A DNA stretch of 28,538 nucleotides from positions 1 through 28,538 of the IMG/VR virus record IMGVR_UViG_3300048549_000187; one strand, written 5' to 3'. A program made the translations under genes and the position numbers. The DNA comes from a virus. This document shows, one piece after another, positions 7,422-16,487 of this stretch. Numbering within the stretch: the first letter of the stretch is position 1; each line of letters opens with the position of its first letter. The notes under the pieces are model-generated. The model worked only from the letters and a program-made list of their open reading frames with translations. It made no database searches and was not told the DNA's origin.

Positions 7422-9712
7422 TGGCAGAACGAGTACAAGTACAAGGGTTAGGTGACGCAGTTCCAGGTATTCAACCTACTATTCAACGAGCAGGTCAATA
7501 CAGTGTAGGTCAGCGTAGAGCTGGTGCAGTTGGTAGGAATAAGTTGATGGACCTTGCTGATGCTTTGTCACAGGTTAATCCTATCTTACAACAGTATGGT
7601 CAGCTACAAGTACAGCAAGAAAAAATAGGTGCGGAACAAGCTGAAGTTATAGAAGAACAGAATGTCATTGCTGAGTTAAAGAAGACCAAAGATATAGGAG
7701 GTTTCCACCCATTAGCTAGGTACAACAGGGACAGGGCTTATAGAGACGCTTTGTTAAAAAGACACATCACTAATAAGATGCTACCCAGTCTTCAAACTAA
7801 AGCACAAGACTTAGTAAACGCTGAAACTTACAAGACAGAAGAAGAATTTTTTAAAGCTTTAGACGGAACTTTAGATCAAGAATGGAAAGGCTTAGTAGAA
7901 GAGGTAGGCGAATCAGCTTCTAAAAGTACAGCTGCTAAAGCTCTTTGGAGCACTATTACTACTCCCTATAAAAACGATCTTAGAGTTAAGTATGAAAAAT
8001 CGAGAGATGAAGTTATACTCAACAACAGCATACAAGAGTTAGGATTAAATCTATCTACATCTACCAAACCTATTTTTGATCCAGCTTCTGGGCGGGTCGT
8101 ACCTTTAGATACCTCCAATCTACAAACGATAGCAACAGTTTCAGATGAAAGGTTAGCAGAAGATTTGCCTCAATTAAGCAAAGCAGACCGCAGTAAGGCT
8201 TTAGTGGCTTCTTACGCTACTGAATTAGATAACTTATACGCTTCTCAAAGATATACAGATGCTAGTCGAATGTTAGCTGTAATGAAAGCTACTAAGGTTA
8301 ACGGTGTTCCTGTGTTTAATACTACACAAGCTAAGTCTATTCTTAATCCTATAGAAGCTAAATTAAACAATAAGTTGTTAAGCTTAGATGAGAAAAGAGA
8401 CACTAAAGTAGGAAAGAGATTCTCTAATAAAGTAGTTACTGTACTAGGTAATATTAAGAATATAGACGAACAAGAACAACTATCCAACGTAACAGCAGAA
8501 GAGATAAAAGACACTTTCATTTCGTTGAATCCTAATTTAACTATGGAACAATTAGAGGGGGAAGTTGATGCTTTGTTTAACGGTACTGCCTCTCCTATTC
8601 AATTATATAACCAACGTCTACGTGAACTAGCGAACGACAGTGGTGACGAAGGAGAACATTTATATTATGAAAACGTAGATGATATGCAGGCTGGTTATGA
8701 AACAGCATTGAAATTTCCTTTTGATCCTATTCCTTTAACTAAAGACAATAGAGATAAAATAATAGAAGAATACGAGCAGCATTACGAAAAAACTGGGGAG
8801 GACGCTACAGAGTTTCTGCGGGTAAAATATAACAATCAAATTAAGATGTTTCCTGACTTAAGAGGTAAATCGGAAGAACTTACAGCAGGCGATTACGTTA
8901 AAGACCAACCTGTCTATACTAGAATAAAAGATCGTTTAACTAGCGAATTAAAATTGGTGGACGCTGAATATGAAGATGATGATTTTGAATTAGACTACGG
9001 TAATTTTTTAAACGTAGCTTACCCTTCTATACAAAATAAATTAGAACAAAAAGCAAAAGAACTGGCAGGAGATGAATATAGTGATTCAAGAGATAGGACA
9101 CTACAGGATTTAGCTTCTGAATGGTTGCAGATAGAGAAAGAGCGTTACGAAGGTATTGTCCAAGCTAAAGGAATTTCATTAAATATAGAAGCTATAACGG
9201 AAGAAAAAAAGGCTGAACTAGAACCTAGCAGAGAAAGAGGAGGTTTAAGGATAGCAAAAGGAGATATAAAATACTCTTCACTTGATGAAACAAAAACAAG
9301 AAAGAAGCAATCTAGATATAAAGCGGGAAGACTTTCATCTACTTCTTATACATCAGGTAAAATAGATAGAAACCTGATAAACGAAGAGCGTAAATTAATG
9401 ATTAAAAATAGGGATAGAACCGATTTAAAATTATCTTTAGTTCGACATCACTTTGAAGAATATAAACCTGAATCTGCTGAGATACTAAACAAAGCGGCAC
9501 TAGATTTTATGGATGTACGTTTATTCGGTAACGATCAAGAATTTAGAAATGTAATAGGGTTATGGCGTCCTGTATTAGATAAAGACTTAAAGAACGAAAA
9601 ACTTACTGAAGACGAGAAAAAGATCAGAGATGAATTTCAACAGTTTGGTGTGTTTGATGCTAATACTATGTCTCAATTTATGGGTTCTCAGGAGACAATG
9701 TTAAATGACTGA
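7421..9712 (+). CDS. Internal virion protein C (T7 gp15-like)
   Basis: The product has 763 residues (T7 gp15: 747), mostly helical and highly charged with no membrane segment. It opens with AERVQVQGLGDAVPGIQPT and a QRRAGAVGRNKLMDLADALSQVNP segment, the recognisable start of this family. In T7, gp15 and gp16 form the periplasmic tunnel of the ejection apparatus and move DNA into the cell. A GGAGA ribosome site lies before the ATG, and the 3' end overlaps the gp16-like gene by 8 bases, suggesting coupled translation of the two partners. Confidence 0.88.
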   Translation: MAERVQVQGLGDAVPGIQPTIQRAGQYSVGQRRAGAVGRNKLMDLADALSQVNPILQQYGQLQVQQEKIGAEQAEVIEEQNVIAELKKTKDIGGFHPLARYNRDRAYRDALLKRHITNKMLPSLQTKAQDLVNAETYKTEEEFFKALDGTLDQEWKGLVEEVGESASKSTAAKALWSTITTPYKNDLRVKYEKSRDEVILNNSIQELGLNLSTSTKPIFDPASGRVVPLDTSNLQTIATVSDERLAEDLPQLSKADRSKALVASYATELDNLYASQRYTDASRMLAVMKATKVNGVPVFNTTQAKSILNPIEAKLNNKLLSLDEKRDTKVGKRFSNKVVTVLGNIKNIDEQEQLSNVTAEEIKDTFISLNPNLTMEQLEGEVDALFNGTASPIQLYNQRLRELANDSGDEGEHLYYENVDDMQAGYETALKFPFDPIPLTKDNRDKIIEEYEQHYEKTGEDATEFLRVKYNNQIKMFPDLRGKSEELTAGDYVKDQPVYTRIKDRLTSELKLVDAEYEDDDFELDYGNFLNVAYPSIQNKLEQKAKELAGDEYSDSRDRTLQDLASEWLQIEKERYEGIVQAKGISLNIEAITEEKKAELEPSRERGGLRIAKGDIKYSSLDETKTRKKQSRYKAGRLSSTSYTSGKIDRNLINEERKLMIKNRDRTDLKLSLVRHHFEEYKPESAEILNKAALDFMDVRLFGNDQEFRNVIGLWRPVLDKDLKNEKLTEDEKKIRDEFQQFGVFDANTMSQFMGSQETMLND

Positions 9713-12700
9713 AGAGGAATATAAAAGATACAAAGAGCAGTTGAAAGGTAGGTTAAACACCGAACAGAAAACTCAACTTGAATCTGATATAGAAAAGATT
9801 TCAAGACCAAAACCTACAGAAGAACCTGGAATTACAACTACAACAACCTCCGTTGCACCTGAAGTATTAGAAGCTCGGCAAATAGCTGAACAAGAGTTAA
9901 GTACAGGTAGGTATATAACAGGGACAGCGTTAGGTGTCAGTGCTGAGTTAGGTGTAGGTTTAGCTCTGACACATAAATTACATAGGTCACAGAAGTATTT
10001 GCAGTGGCTAAACAATGCTAAAAGAGTTTCAACTGTAGGTATATTAGCACCAGAACCTACGACAACTGCAGGAGGTATTATAGGTCTCGCTGCTTCAGAG
10101 GCTGCTATATGGGCTACTTCTAATTTCATAGGGCAAAAGATAAGACAATCTTACGGCCTACAAGACAAAATCTCAGGCGGTGAAATGATTGCTGCTTCTG
10201 TGTTTGGTGTTGGTCTTGTTACTAAAGCCGCTGATAAGTTTTTCAGGTTAAGCCCAGGTGTCGGAGCTGCTAACGCTTGGAAAGGTCGTGAGATGTTAGT
10301 AAATGGTGTTAAGACTTTTGTCAGTGGAGCTGCTCTAGGTGTAGCTGAATCGGCTATGAGGCAAGAGATAGAAGCACAATTAAACGGTAAGGATCGTGAT
10401 ACCTATGATTATTTATTCTCAGGTATAGCAGGTGGAACTTTTAACAGTTTATTTTCTATTTGGTCTAGGACTGGTAAGTGGGGAAGAACTCAAGCAGCTG
10501 ACGCAGCTGAGAACGCAAAGGGCAGAATAGATAAAGATATAGTTGATTTAAAAGAACGTTTAAAGAAACTGGGGAGTGGAAGAGTAGGTCGTGGAAGTAA
10601 GTTTAAAATTAAGAAAGAGATAGAGAAGCTAGAACAAGGTAAAGAACTTATCGATGACTCTCTTAATGAAATAAAAACAGCAGACGAAGCTTTATCTAAA
10701 CAGGAAACAAAGCCTAAAGAATTAAAAGATATAGAAGAACCTTTAATTAAGAAAGAGGAAGAAGCTGTTGAAGAACCTGAAGTTAGTGCTAAAGAAAAAC
10801 CTGAAGACAAAGAACTTGAGATTGAAGAACCTGAGATTGAAGAACCTGAGTTACCTCGTTTTGTGGATGATGAGAGAGAGGAAGCCTTCGAGGTGTTGCG
10901 TTCTAGGCTTTCTAAGATGAGTAAAGATAATATGTCACAAGAATCCGCACTTATTGAACGAGAAGCTAAGAAAATATACAACAGAACATACAGTAATTTA
11001 AATAATCAATTAAGAAAATTATCTAAGAACGCTGATGATACAGAAGCTCTCGAAACTATGTTATCAGAAGTGCAGTTCTTCCGTAAACTTAATACCGAAG
11101 TAAAAGACATAGTTGAAACTACAGGGGGTCGTATATTACAAGCTGCTCGAAGAGATGCAGATAAGTACAGGTGGTTGGCTAAGTATAGTTACCGTTCTCG
11201 ATTAGAAGATGCTGCTTTAGGTAAGTTAGAGATAAGTCTCGAAGCTAAATTAGGACGAACAACAATATCCGAAGATGCTAATATAAAAGATTTGTTTAAC
11301 GATTTTGTTAAAGTAAAACCACGACTAAAGGAAGCTGGTAAAGACATTGATAAAAAAGTAACAAGAAGGGCAGCAGCTCGTAAAAAGAAAAAAGTAACTG
11401 AACAACAGAAAGCAGAGAAATTAAAGAAGGCTTTTCAAACTAAGATAGGTAGATTACAAAAAGAATTAGATAAGCTTCAAAAGCGTTTTGGTGATGACAT
11501 TGCATTAGAGGAAGCACAAGCTAAAGTTAAAAAGAAAAAACCAAAAGACTCACGAATTGTAGACTTAGAAGATCAAATTCGTTTTTTCAAAGAAGCAGAA
11601 GCTGAGGTAGGAAAGATTGAACAACTAGAAGCAAACTTAGCTAGATTAGCTGCCATTGAAGGGCGTGGTGTTATATCTGAATTAAGAAAAGAAGCAGCAC
11701 CTAAACCTACAGGACCAACTAAACCTAGCAAAGTAAAAGAATTACAAAAGAAAATAACTGAATCCAAGAAAAGAATGAAGCAGAAGCTTGCTGATTTGGA
11801 TAGAGTTATAGTTAAAGAAACAAAGGAAAAACAAAATAGAATGTTATATGATGATATGAATCAAGCATTCTTTGCTGCTCTTGAATCTGATGTAGCTACA
11901 AAAGGAACTAAATTTATACGAGGAGTCAAGCAAGCTAGGCAAATGGCTTTAATTGACCAACTACCCTCTGTTTTTGCTGGTGTTCCTACAGGTATAGGTG
12001 CAGGTTTCAAACAGTTCTTTAGAATACCTACAACTTGGATTTCTAATCTCCCTAAAGGTTTACCCCTCGCTAATAAGATGGCACAAATAGAAATGGCTAG
12101 TTCCTTTAAAATGCTTACTGATTTGAATGGTTTAGGTGAAGCGTTGCGTAGAACATTTGCTGAAAACATAAGTGCCACGGACAGAAGAGCAGGGAGATTA
12201 TCCGATGAAATAAGCACTATAGGATTACCAAGAGGAGAACACGGTTTAATAGCTAAAGCAGCTAGAGATGCTAAAAGACAGGCAGAAGCTGCTGACAATG
12301 TTGCTAGGTCTTTAGGAGACTTCGCTCTTAATGGTAAATTTAATCATATATTATCTTTAGGAGTAAGAGGAATACAGTCAGTTGATGAATTATTTAAAAG
12401 ACAAATTGTTAAAGCTAGGATATATTCTGAATCAAATAAAAAAGCTTTACTAGAATTTCCTGATGACCTTGCAAAACAAAAACAAAAAGCGGAACAATTA
12501 TACAACTCAGCTTGGGTGGACAGCGATGGACTTGAAGTTCTTAATGATGCACACGAGTTTATAGATGAAGTAAACCAGGTTCGGGAAGAATTACTTTTTG
12601 CTAGTAACACAGATAATTTAGAAGATGTTTATATTAACAGTTCAGAGAAACTAATAAATAGTTTAAAAGATTTAAGCAATGATGACGGAATATTAGGTTT

Positions 12701-14144
12701 TACTGTAAATGCTTTTCTTCCTTATATTGGTGTTCCTATACGTGCTGTTTATAGAGGTGCTAGACTTGTAGCTGCTCCAGCTAAATCTGCTTTAGGTGTT
12801 CTAGAAGTATCTCCTTTTGAATTGCCGAAGCGTATAGGAGAACAAGCCAACCCATACAATAAGATAATAAGAAACATAGAATTAGAACTAGAAGTAGTAA
12901 ACAAACAGTTAGTTAAACCTGATTTAGATTCCACTGTTAAAGATAGCTTCACAGAAGAATTTAATTCTTTAAGTGATCGTTTAAATACAGCTTATGTAAG
13001 AAGAGCTAAATATAATAACGAACTTCTTACCGATGGTTTAATAGGTACAACTTTAGGTTTGATGGGAGGCTACCTAGCTTTAAGTGGTAGTGTTACTGGC
13101 TCTTTAGCTTGGATGACTGTTGACCAAAGAAAAAAATCAGGAATGGAATCTTTTAAAGCTTTTGGAAGTGATTACTCAGCTGCTTTACCTTGGTCCTTTC
13201 CTCTAGCTCTATACGCAGATGTGATGGCTTTTGAGAGAATAAAAGAAATAGAAGAACGGAAAGGAATTAAAATTTTAACTAAAGATCAAAATAGATGGTC
13301 AGTTATAAAACAGTCTTTCATACAACTTTCAAAAGCGATGCCTTTAGCTGAAGGTGTTAAGAATTTTGAAGAAATAGTAGGTGGTGAAGGTGAGGTTCTT
13401 ACAGGAGCTTTTTCAAGGTTAGTAGCTAGTTATGTACCTGTCCCTGCTCAAGTTAGAAAAATGGTACAAGCGTATGAGGTTAAGGGAGATGCATCAATAG
13501 CTGATTTAAGAGGAGCAACTTACTACGATAGAGTTATGTATTCTGTCCTAGGTCGCACTCCTGTTAACAAAAAGACGGATTTATTAGGAAATGATTTAAT
13601 ATCAAATAAAACAGTGTTTACTGAAGCTGTTATTAGACAAGCTCCTAGAGCATTAAAGGAGCAAAAGGAGTTTGAGAAAATAATAGCGACAGACACCCAC
13701 GGAAACATCAGACCTAAACCCTCTACTTTATATTCTGGAATAAGAATGACTGAGTTTAGAAATTCGGATGGAACTACACTTTCTTATGCTTTTGATAAAA
13801 AATTAAGAAACACTTTAGTAAGAATTAAAGGTAAAAAACAAGAAGTAAAAGATGCTGTGTCTGATTTAATTAACAGTAGTCGTTGGCAGAAAAAGTTTGA
13901 TAAAGGTTTTGTAGCTAGTGAAACGAATCCTGATGTACTTATCAACGAAGGTTTAAAAAGTTTAGATTCGTTAATACAGAAATTTTATAAACAAACTCAA
14001 AAAGACATTTTAAAAGACCCTGAGTTTTTGAATGATTTTATAAATAAGGAGGATGTTAAATTATCTACCATAATAGATAACTTAGAATTAAAATCAGATG
14101 AGTCAGATCGTCCTATATCAATCTTAGAGGCACTCACTGACTAA
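9705..14144 (+). CDS. Internal virion protein D (T7 gp16-like), no visible transglycosylase domain
   Basis: The product has 1479 residues (T7 gp16: 1318). It is placed by size, order and partner gene. T7 gp16 starts with a soluble lytic transglycosylase domain (Glu in an ES motif). I see no such motif here: the N-terminus is a charged helix, then hydrophobic Gly/Ala-rich segments at about 65-85, 105-145, 155-185 and 205-220. Next comes an E/P-rich linker (about 340-395) with a tandem repeat, a Lys/Glu coiled-coil region (about 400-700), and a C-terminal half with further hydrophobic segments, notably about 1107-1133. This suits a membrane-inserting tunnel protein. The start overlaps the gp15-like gene; AGGAGA lies about ten bases upstream. 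Wall penetration would need another enzyme or a divergent domain. Confidence 0.82.
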   Translation: MTEEEYKRYKEQLKGRLNTEQKTQLESDIEKISRPKPTEEPGITTTTTSVAPEVLEARQIAEQELSTGRYITGTALGVSAELGVGLALTHKLHRSQKYLQWLNNAKRVSTVGILAPEPTTTAGGIIGLAASEAAIWATSNFIGQKIRQSYGLQDKISGGEMIAASVFGVGLVTKAADKFFRLSPGVGAANAWKGREMLVNGVKTFVSGAALGVAESAMRQEIEAQLNGKDRDTYDYLFSGIAGGTFNSLFSIWSRTGKWGRTQAADAAENAKGRIDKDIVDLKERLKKLGSGRVGRGSKFKIKKEIEKLEQGKELIDDSLNEIKTADEALSKQETKPKELKDIEEPLIKKEEEAVEEPEVSAKEKPEDKELEIEEPEIEEPELPRFVDDEREEAFEVLRSRLSKMSKDNMSQESALIEREAKKIYNRTYSNLNNQLRKLSKNADDTEALETMLSEVQFFRKLNTEVKDIVETTGGRILQAARRDADKYRWLAKYSYRSRLEDAALGKLEISLEAKLGRTTISEDANIKDLFNDFVKVKPRLKEAGKDIDKKVTRRAAARKKKKVTEQQKAEKLKKAFQTKIGRLQKELDKLQKRFGDDIALEEAQAKVKKKKPKDSRIVDLEDQIRFFKEAEAEVGKIEQLEANLARLAAIEGRGVISELRKEAAPKPTGPTKPSKVKELQKKITESKKRMKQKLADLDRVIVKETKEKQNRMLYDDMNQAFFAALESDVATKGTKFIRGVKQARQMALIDQLPSVFAGVPTGIGAGFKQFFRIPTTWISNLPKGLPLANKMAQIEMASSFKMLTDLNGLGEALRRTFAENISATDRRAGRLSDEISTIGLPRGEHGLIAKAARDAKRQAEAADNVARSLGDFALNGKFNHILSLGVRGIQSVDELFKRQIVKARIYSESNKKALLEFPDDLAKQKQKAEQLYNSAWVDSDGLEVLNDAHEFIDEVNQVREELLFASNTDNLEDVYINSSEKLINSLKDLSNDDGILGFTVNAFLPYIGVPIRAVYRGARLVAAPAKSALGVLEVSPFELPKRIGEQANPYNKIIRNIELELEVVNKQLVKPDLDSTVKDSFTEEFNSLSDRLNTAYVRRAKYNNELLTDGLIGTTLGLMGGYLALSGSVTGSLAWMTVDQRKKSGMESFKAFGSDYSAALPWSFPLALYADVMAFERIKEIEERKGIKILTKDQNRWSVIKQSFIQLSKAMPLAEGVKNFEEIVGGEGEVLTGAFSRLVASYVPVPAQVRKMVQAYEVKGDASIADLRGATYYDRVMYSVLGRTPVNKKTDLLGNDLISNKTVFTEAVIRQAPRALKEQKEFEKIIATDTHGNIRPKPSTLYSGIRMTEFRNSDGTTLSYAFDKKLRNTLVRIKGKKQEVKDAVSDLINSSRWQKKFDKGFVASETNPDVLINEGLKSLDSLIQKFYKQTQKDILKDPEFLNDFINKEDVKLSTIIDNLELKSDESDRPISILEALTD
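10818..10850 (+). repeat. 15-base tandem repeat in the acidic linker of the gp16-like gene
   Basis: The unit GAGATTGAAGAACCT occurs at 10818-10832 and 10833-10847, followed by GAG. It encodes EIEEP EIEEP E within a Glu/Pro-rich linker. Such in-frame repeats usually vary in copy number between related phages and act as flexible spacers. Confidence 0.85.
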
Positions 14145-14158
14145 GTGCTTGAACTTTT
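14128..14158 (+). terminator. Weak hairpin at the gp16/tail fibre boundary
   Basis: AGGCACT at 14128-14134 pairs with AGTGCTT at 14144-14150 (7 pairs, one G-U) around a 9-base loop, followed by TTTT at 14155-14158. The left arm lies in the last codons of the gp16-like gene. It may be a weak terminator or an RNA processing or stability element that separates the very long internal protein mRNA from tail fibre mRNA. Confidence 0.4.
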
Positions 14159-14186
14159 ATCACAAACAAACTAATAATATATTACT

Positions 14187-15587
14187 ATGGCTAATACATA
14201 TGTAGACTCCACTGCAACAGCGTCTCAGACAGATTTTGCGTTTTCCTTTTCTTATCTTAAAGCTGAACACGTTAAAGTTGAAATCAACGGAGTAGATACA
14301 GCTGCCTTCACATTGGTTACATCTCCTGCTAACAAAGTAGTTTTAAATAGCGGAGCTACAGCAGGTCAGGTAGTTCGTGTAAGGAGGAACAGTCAACCTG
14401 ATACTAACCTAGTAGATTTTGTAAATGGTTCAGTACTGACAGAAACAGAGTTAGACTTTGCTTATCAACACAATAGATTTTTAAATGAGGAACTCGCTGA
14501 GTTAAATGAAGCTTCTCTTCAAATAGGACCAGGAGGAACAGATTGGGATGCTAAGTCAAATAAGATATTAAATGTAAGTACACCTACCTTAACAGGTGAC
14601 GCAGCTACTAAGAACTATGTAGATCAAAAAGTAGAACAGATTGCTGCTGGTGCTTCTACTCCTCCTTCTAAATGGCAGTTCACAGGTACAGCAGGAGCGA
14701 ACACAACTTATACTGTTACTGATGCCGATGTACTAGGAGACAGTGCATATGATGTTAGTGTTAACGGATTAGTAAAAGAACCTACAGTTGATTACACAGT
14801 AGACCCTGACACAGATACCTTAACAATTATTCCTTCTTTAGCTGGAGGGGAAGACATTGTAATTATTCAACGAGGGTTAGGCATTCCTCTTACACAAGGT
14901 ACAATAGGAACAACTCAGATTGATGATGGTGCTGTTACTACCGATAAGTTAGCTAACACTGCTGTTACAGCTGCTAAAATATTAGACGGTGCTGTTACTA
15001 ACGCTAAATTAGCTACTCCTTACTCTCACCCTAATCATACAGGAGATGTAACCAGTACAGGAGACGGTGCTACCGTTATAGCTGATGATGCTGTTACAGC
15101 TGATAAAATAAGTTCTACTGATGTAAACTTTAATGTGTCAGGAACAGGAAAAGTAGGTATAGGTACTTCAGCTTCCAATGCTCATTCTTTAAACGTAGAT
15201 GGAGATATATTAGTCACCAACGCAGGAAATGTAAGCATGGAACTAGGAGGGGGTACTGGTTTCACAGCTTTTATTGATTTAAAAAACCCTAGCACTGATG
15301 ATTATGATGTAAGAGTTATAAGTGATGATTCTACTGCAATAGATGTAGTTCATAATTCTAGAGCTAGAGTTGAAGGTCATAATTCCTTGGGTTTATGTGC
15401 TGGTGATACATCAGGTGGCACTCCTATTCCTGAAGTTGTTACAGTCAGACCTGATTACATTCTTATAAAAGATACAACAGGAGCACCTAGTGGTGATCCG
15501 ACTGGAGGAGGTTATCTTTATGTTGAAAGTGGTGCTTTAAAGTTTAAAGGTTCTAGCGGTACAGTCACAACTATAGCGGTCGCATAA
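14187..15587 (+). CDS. Tail fibre protein (T7 gp17-type N-terminus)
   Basis: The first ~150 residues are the conserved T7 tail-fibre attachment domain: ANTYVDSTATASQTDFAFSF, EINGVDTAAFTL, RVRRNSQPD, LTETELDFAYQHNRFLNEE, and TGDAATKNYVDQKV. A short trimeric coiled coil follows. The central part has repeats of the form DGAVTTDKL / DGAVTNAKL / DDAVTADKI (about 245-305). The end (GGGYLYVESGALKFKG then SSGTVTTIA) is a C-terminal cap often seen in marine phage fibres. At 466 residues it is shorter than T7 gp17 (553). The N-terminus binds the tail; the rest recognises the host surface. The leader lacks a Shine-Dalgarno and shows the same ATATATTA-type sequence before the ATG as the capsid and TerS genes. 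Confidence 0.93.
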   Translation: MANTYVDSTATASQTDFAFSFSYLKAEHVKVEINGVDTAAFTLVTSPANKVVLNSGATAGQVVRVRRNSQPDTNLVDFVNGSVLTETELDFAYQHNRFLNEELAELNEASLQIGPGGTDWDAKSNKILNVSTPTLTGDAATKNYVDQKVEQIAAGASTPPSKWQFTGTAGANTTYTVTDADVLGDSAYDVSVNGLVKEPTVDYTVDPDTDTLTIIPSLAGGEDIVIIQRGLGIPLTQGTIGTTQIDDGAVTTDKLANTAVTAAKILDGAVTNAKLATPYSHPNHTGDVTSTGDGATVIADDAVTADKISSTDVNFNVSGTGKVGIGTSASNAHSLNVDGDILVTNAGNVSMELGGGTGFTAFIDLKNPSTDDYDVRVISDDSTAIDVVHNSRARVEGHNSLGLCAGDTSGGTPIPEVVTVRPDYILIKDTTGAPSGDPTGGGYLYVESGALKFKGSSGTVTTIAVA

Positions 15588-15591
15588 GCCA

Positions 15592-15843
15592 ATGACAGAA
15601 TCACTTTCCCACTTCTTAGACACCGCTCTTGGCGTTATACTTGCCGTGATCGGATGGGTCATAAAGAAACTATCAGATCGACTGGATACAGACGAGAAAC
15701 GATTAACAAAGATTGAAGTAGAACTTGCTACTCAAAGAGAACGAGACACTGCGGTAGAGAATAGAATGAGTGGACTTGAAACCACTGTTAAAGAGATTAA
15801 CGGTAAACTAGATAGAATGATGGAGATATTAATTAAACGATGA
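15592..15843 (+). CDS. Holin-like small membrane protein (T7 17.5 position)
   Basis: The product has 83 residues: one transmembrane helix (about 8-26, DTALGVILAVIGWVIKK) followed by a charged coiled coil (about 28-80) ending in LIKR. T7's holin gene 17.5 lies in this same slot between tail fibre and small terminase. The topology is also that of XhlA-type lysis proteins and other small phage membrane proteins. Permeabilising the inner membrane for lysis is the best guess. A sequence resembling the capsid leader 16-mer lies inside it (15747-15762). The gene overlaps the next by ATGA. No catalytic motif is expected or seen. Confidence 0.6.
   Translation: MTESLSHFLDTALGVILAVIGWVIKKLSDRLDTDEKRLTKIEVELATQRERDTAVENRMSGLETTVKEINGKLDRMMEILIKR
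15747..15762 (+). promoter_or_regulatory. Second copy of the capsid-leader 16-mer (candidate phage promoter)
   Basis: CACTGCGGTAGAGAAT differs at two of 16 positions from the sequence at 1523-1538 upstream of the capsid gene. It lies within the holin-like gene, upstream of the packaging genes. T7 promoters also occur inside genes. The match may be chance, since flanking bases do not agree. Confidence 0.25.
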
Positions 15844-15962
15844 AAAAAGGATTGTACGCAAATATTAACAGAAGAAGAAAGCTAGGCATTAGTCGTAGCA
15901 AGAAGAAGTCTACAATATCACCTAAGTCCTACGCTAATATGAAGCGTGGTTTTAAAAAGTGA
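15840..15962 (+). CDS. Small highly basic protein with GLYANI N-terminus
   Basis: A 40-residue frame starts at ATG 15840, overlapping the previous stop by ATGA, and ends at TGA 15960-15962. It begins KKGLYANINRRRKLG and has Lys/Arg at more than a third of its positions. Short proteins starting with GLYANIxxKRKR are common beside structural and packaging genes of marine phages; their function is unknown. The basic composition suggests nucleic-acid binding, perhaps DNA condensation or packaging. It overlaps the next gene by GTGA, so the four genes from the holin-like gene to TerS look translationally linked. Confidence 0.7.
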   Translation: MKKGLYANINRRRKLGISRSKKKSTISPKSYANMKRGFKK

Positions 15963-16198
15963 GAAGTGTATCGTTATCTTTAGGTAGAGGTGAGAAGAGC
16001 AAGAAGGGTGGTCTCACGGCTAAAGGCAGGGCTAAGTATAACAAGGCTACAGGGTCTAACTTAAAAGCTCCTCAACCTGGTGGTGGTCCTAGGAAGCGTA
16101 GCTTCTGTGCTAGGATGTCAGGTAACAAAGGACCAATGAAAGACTCTAAAGGTAGACCCACTAGAAAAGCGTTAGCTCTTAGACGTTGGAAGTGTTAA
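15959..16198 (+). CDS. Small basic protein of the KGGLTAKGRAKYN family (DUF6321-like)
   Basis: The GTG start at 15959 overlaps the previous stop by four bases. The 79-residue product contains KKGGLTAKGRAKYNKATGS, then LKAPQPGGGPRKRSFCARM, then KGPMKDSKGRPTRKALALR and WKC at the very end. This is a recognisable conserved phage family of unknown function (I recall it as DUF6321; that name could not be checked). It is strongly basic and has two conserved cysteines (in SFCARM and the final Cys), compatible with a nucleic-acid-binding or disulfide/metal-linked structure. It lies directly before the terminase genes. Confidence 0.78.
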   Translation: MRSVSLSLGRGEKSKKGGLTAKGRAKYNKATGSNLKAPQPGGGPRKRSFCARMSGNKGPMKDSKGRPTRKALALRRWKC

Positions 16199-16207
16199 CA
16201 ATATATT

Positions 16208-16453
16208 ATGAAGACTTTTGAAGAACTAGGTAAATTACAAGGTTATGTAGCAGATACCTACAAATCAGCTATCGATCAGATGCACGAGACTGGTGAGTAC
16301 AATCCATCACTACTGAACGGTGCTAGACAATTACTTAAAGATAACGAGATAGTATTAACAAGTGGGAAAGATACTCCCCTTAATGACCTACTCAATGAAG
16401 TACTCCCCTTTGAAGACGATATACAACTAAAGCAAAAAGTAGCTACAAAGTAA
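16208..16453 (+). CDS. terS: Terminase small subunit (T7 gp18-like)
   Basis: The product has 81 residues (T7 gp18: 89). It lies 34 bases before the large subunit and after the holin-like region, as in T7. It is helical, with LLNGARQLLKDNEIVLT in the middle and an acidic C-terminal half (NEVLPFEDDIQLKQK). Small subunits bind the concatemer near the packaging site and regulate the large subunit. The leader ACAATATATTATG has no Shine-Dalgarno. The call depends more on position and size than on motifs. Confidence 0.75.
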   Translation: MKTFEELGKLQGYVADTYKSAIDQMHETGEYNPSLLNGARQLLKDNEIVLTSGKDTPLNDLLNEVLPFEDDIQLKQKVATK

Positions 16454-16487
16454 TTACAACACCGAAAGAGAGAGAGTTGAAGCAGCA

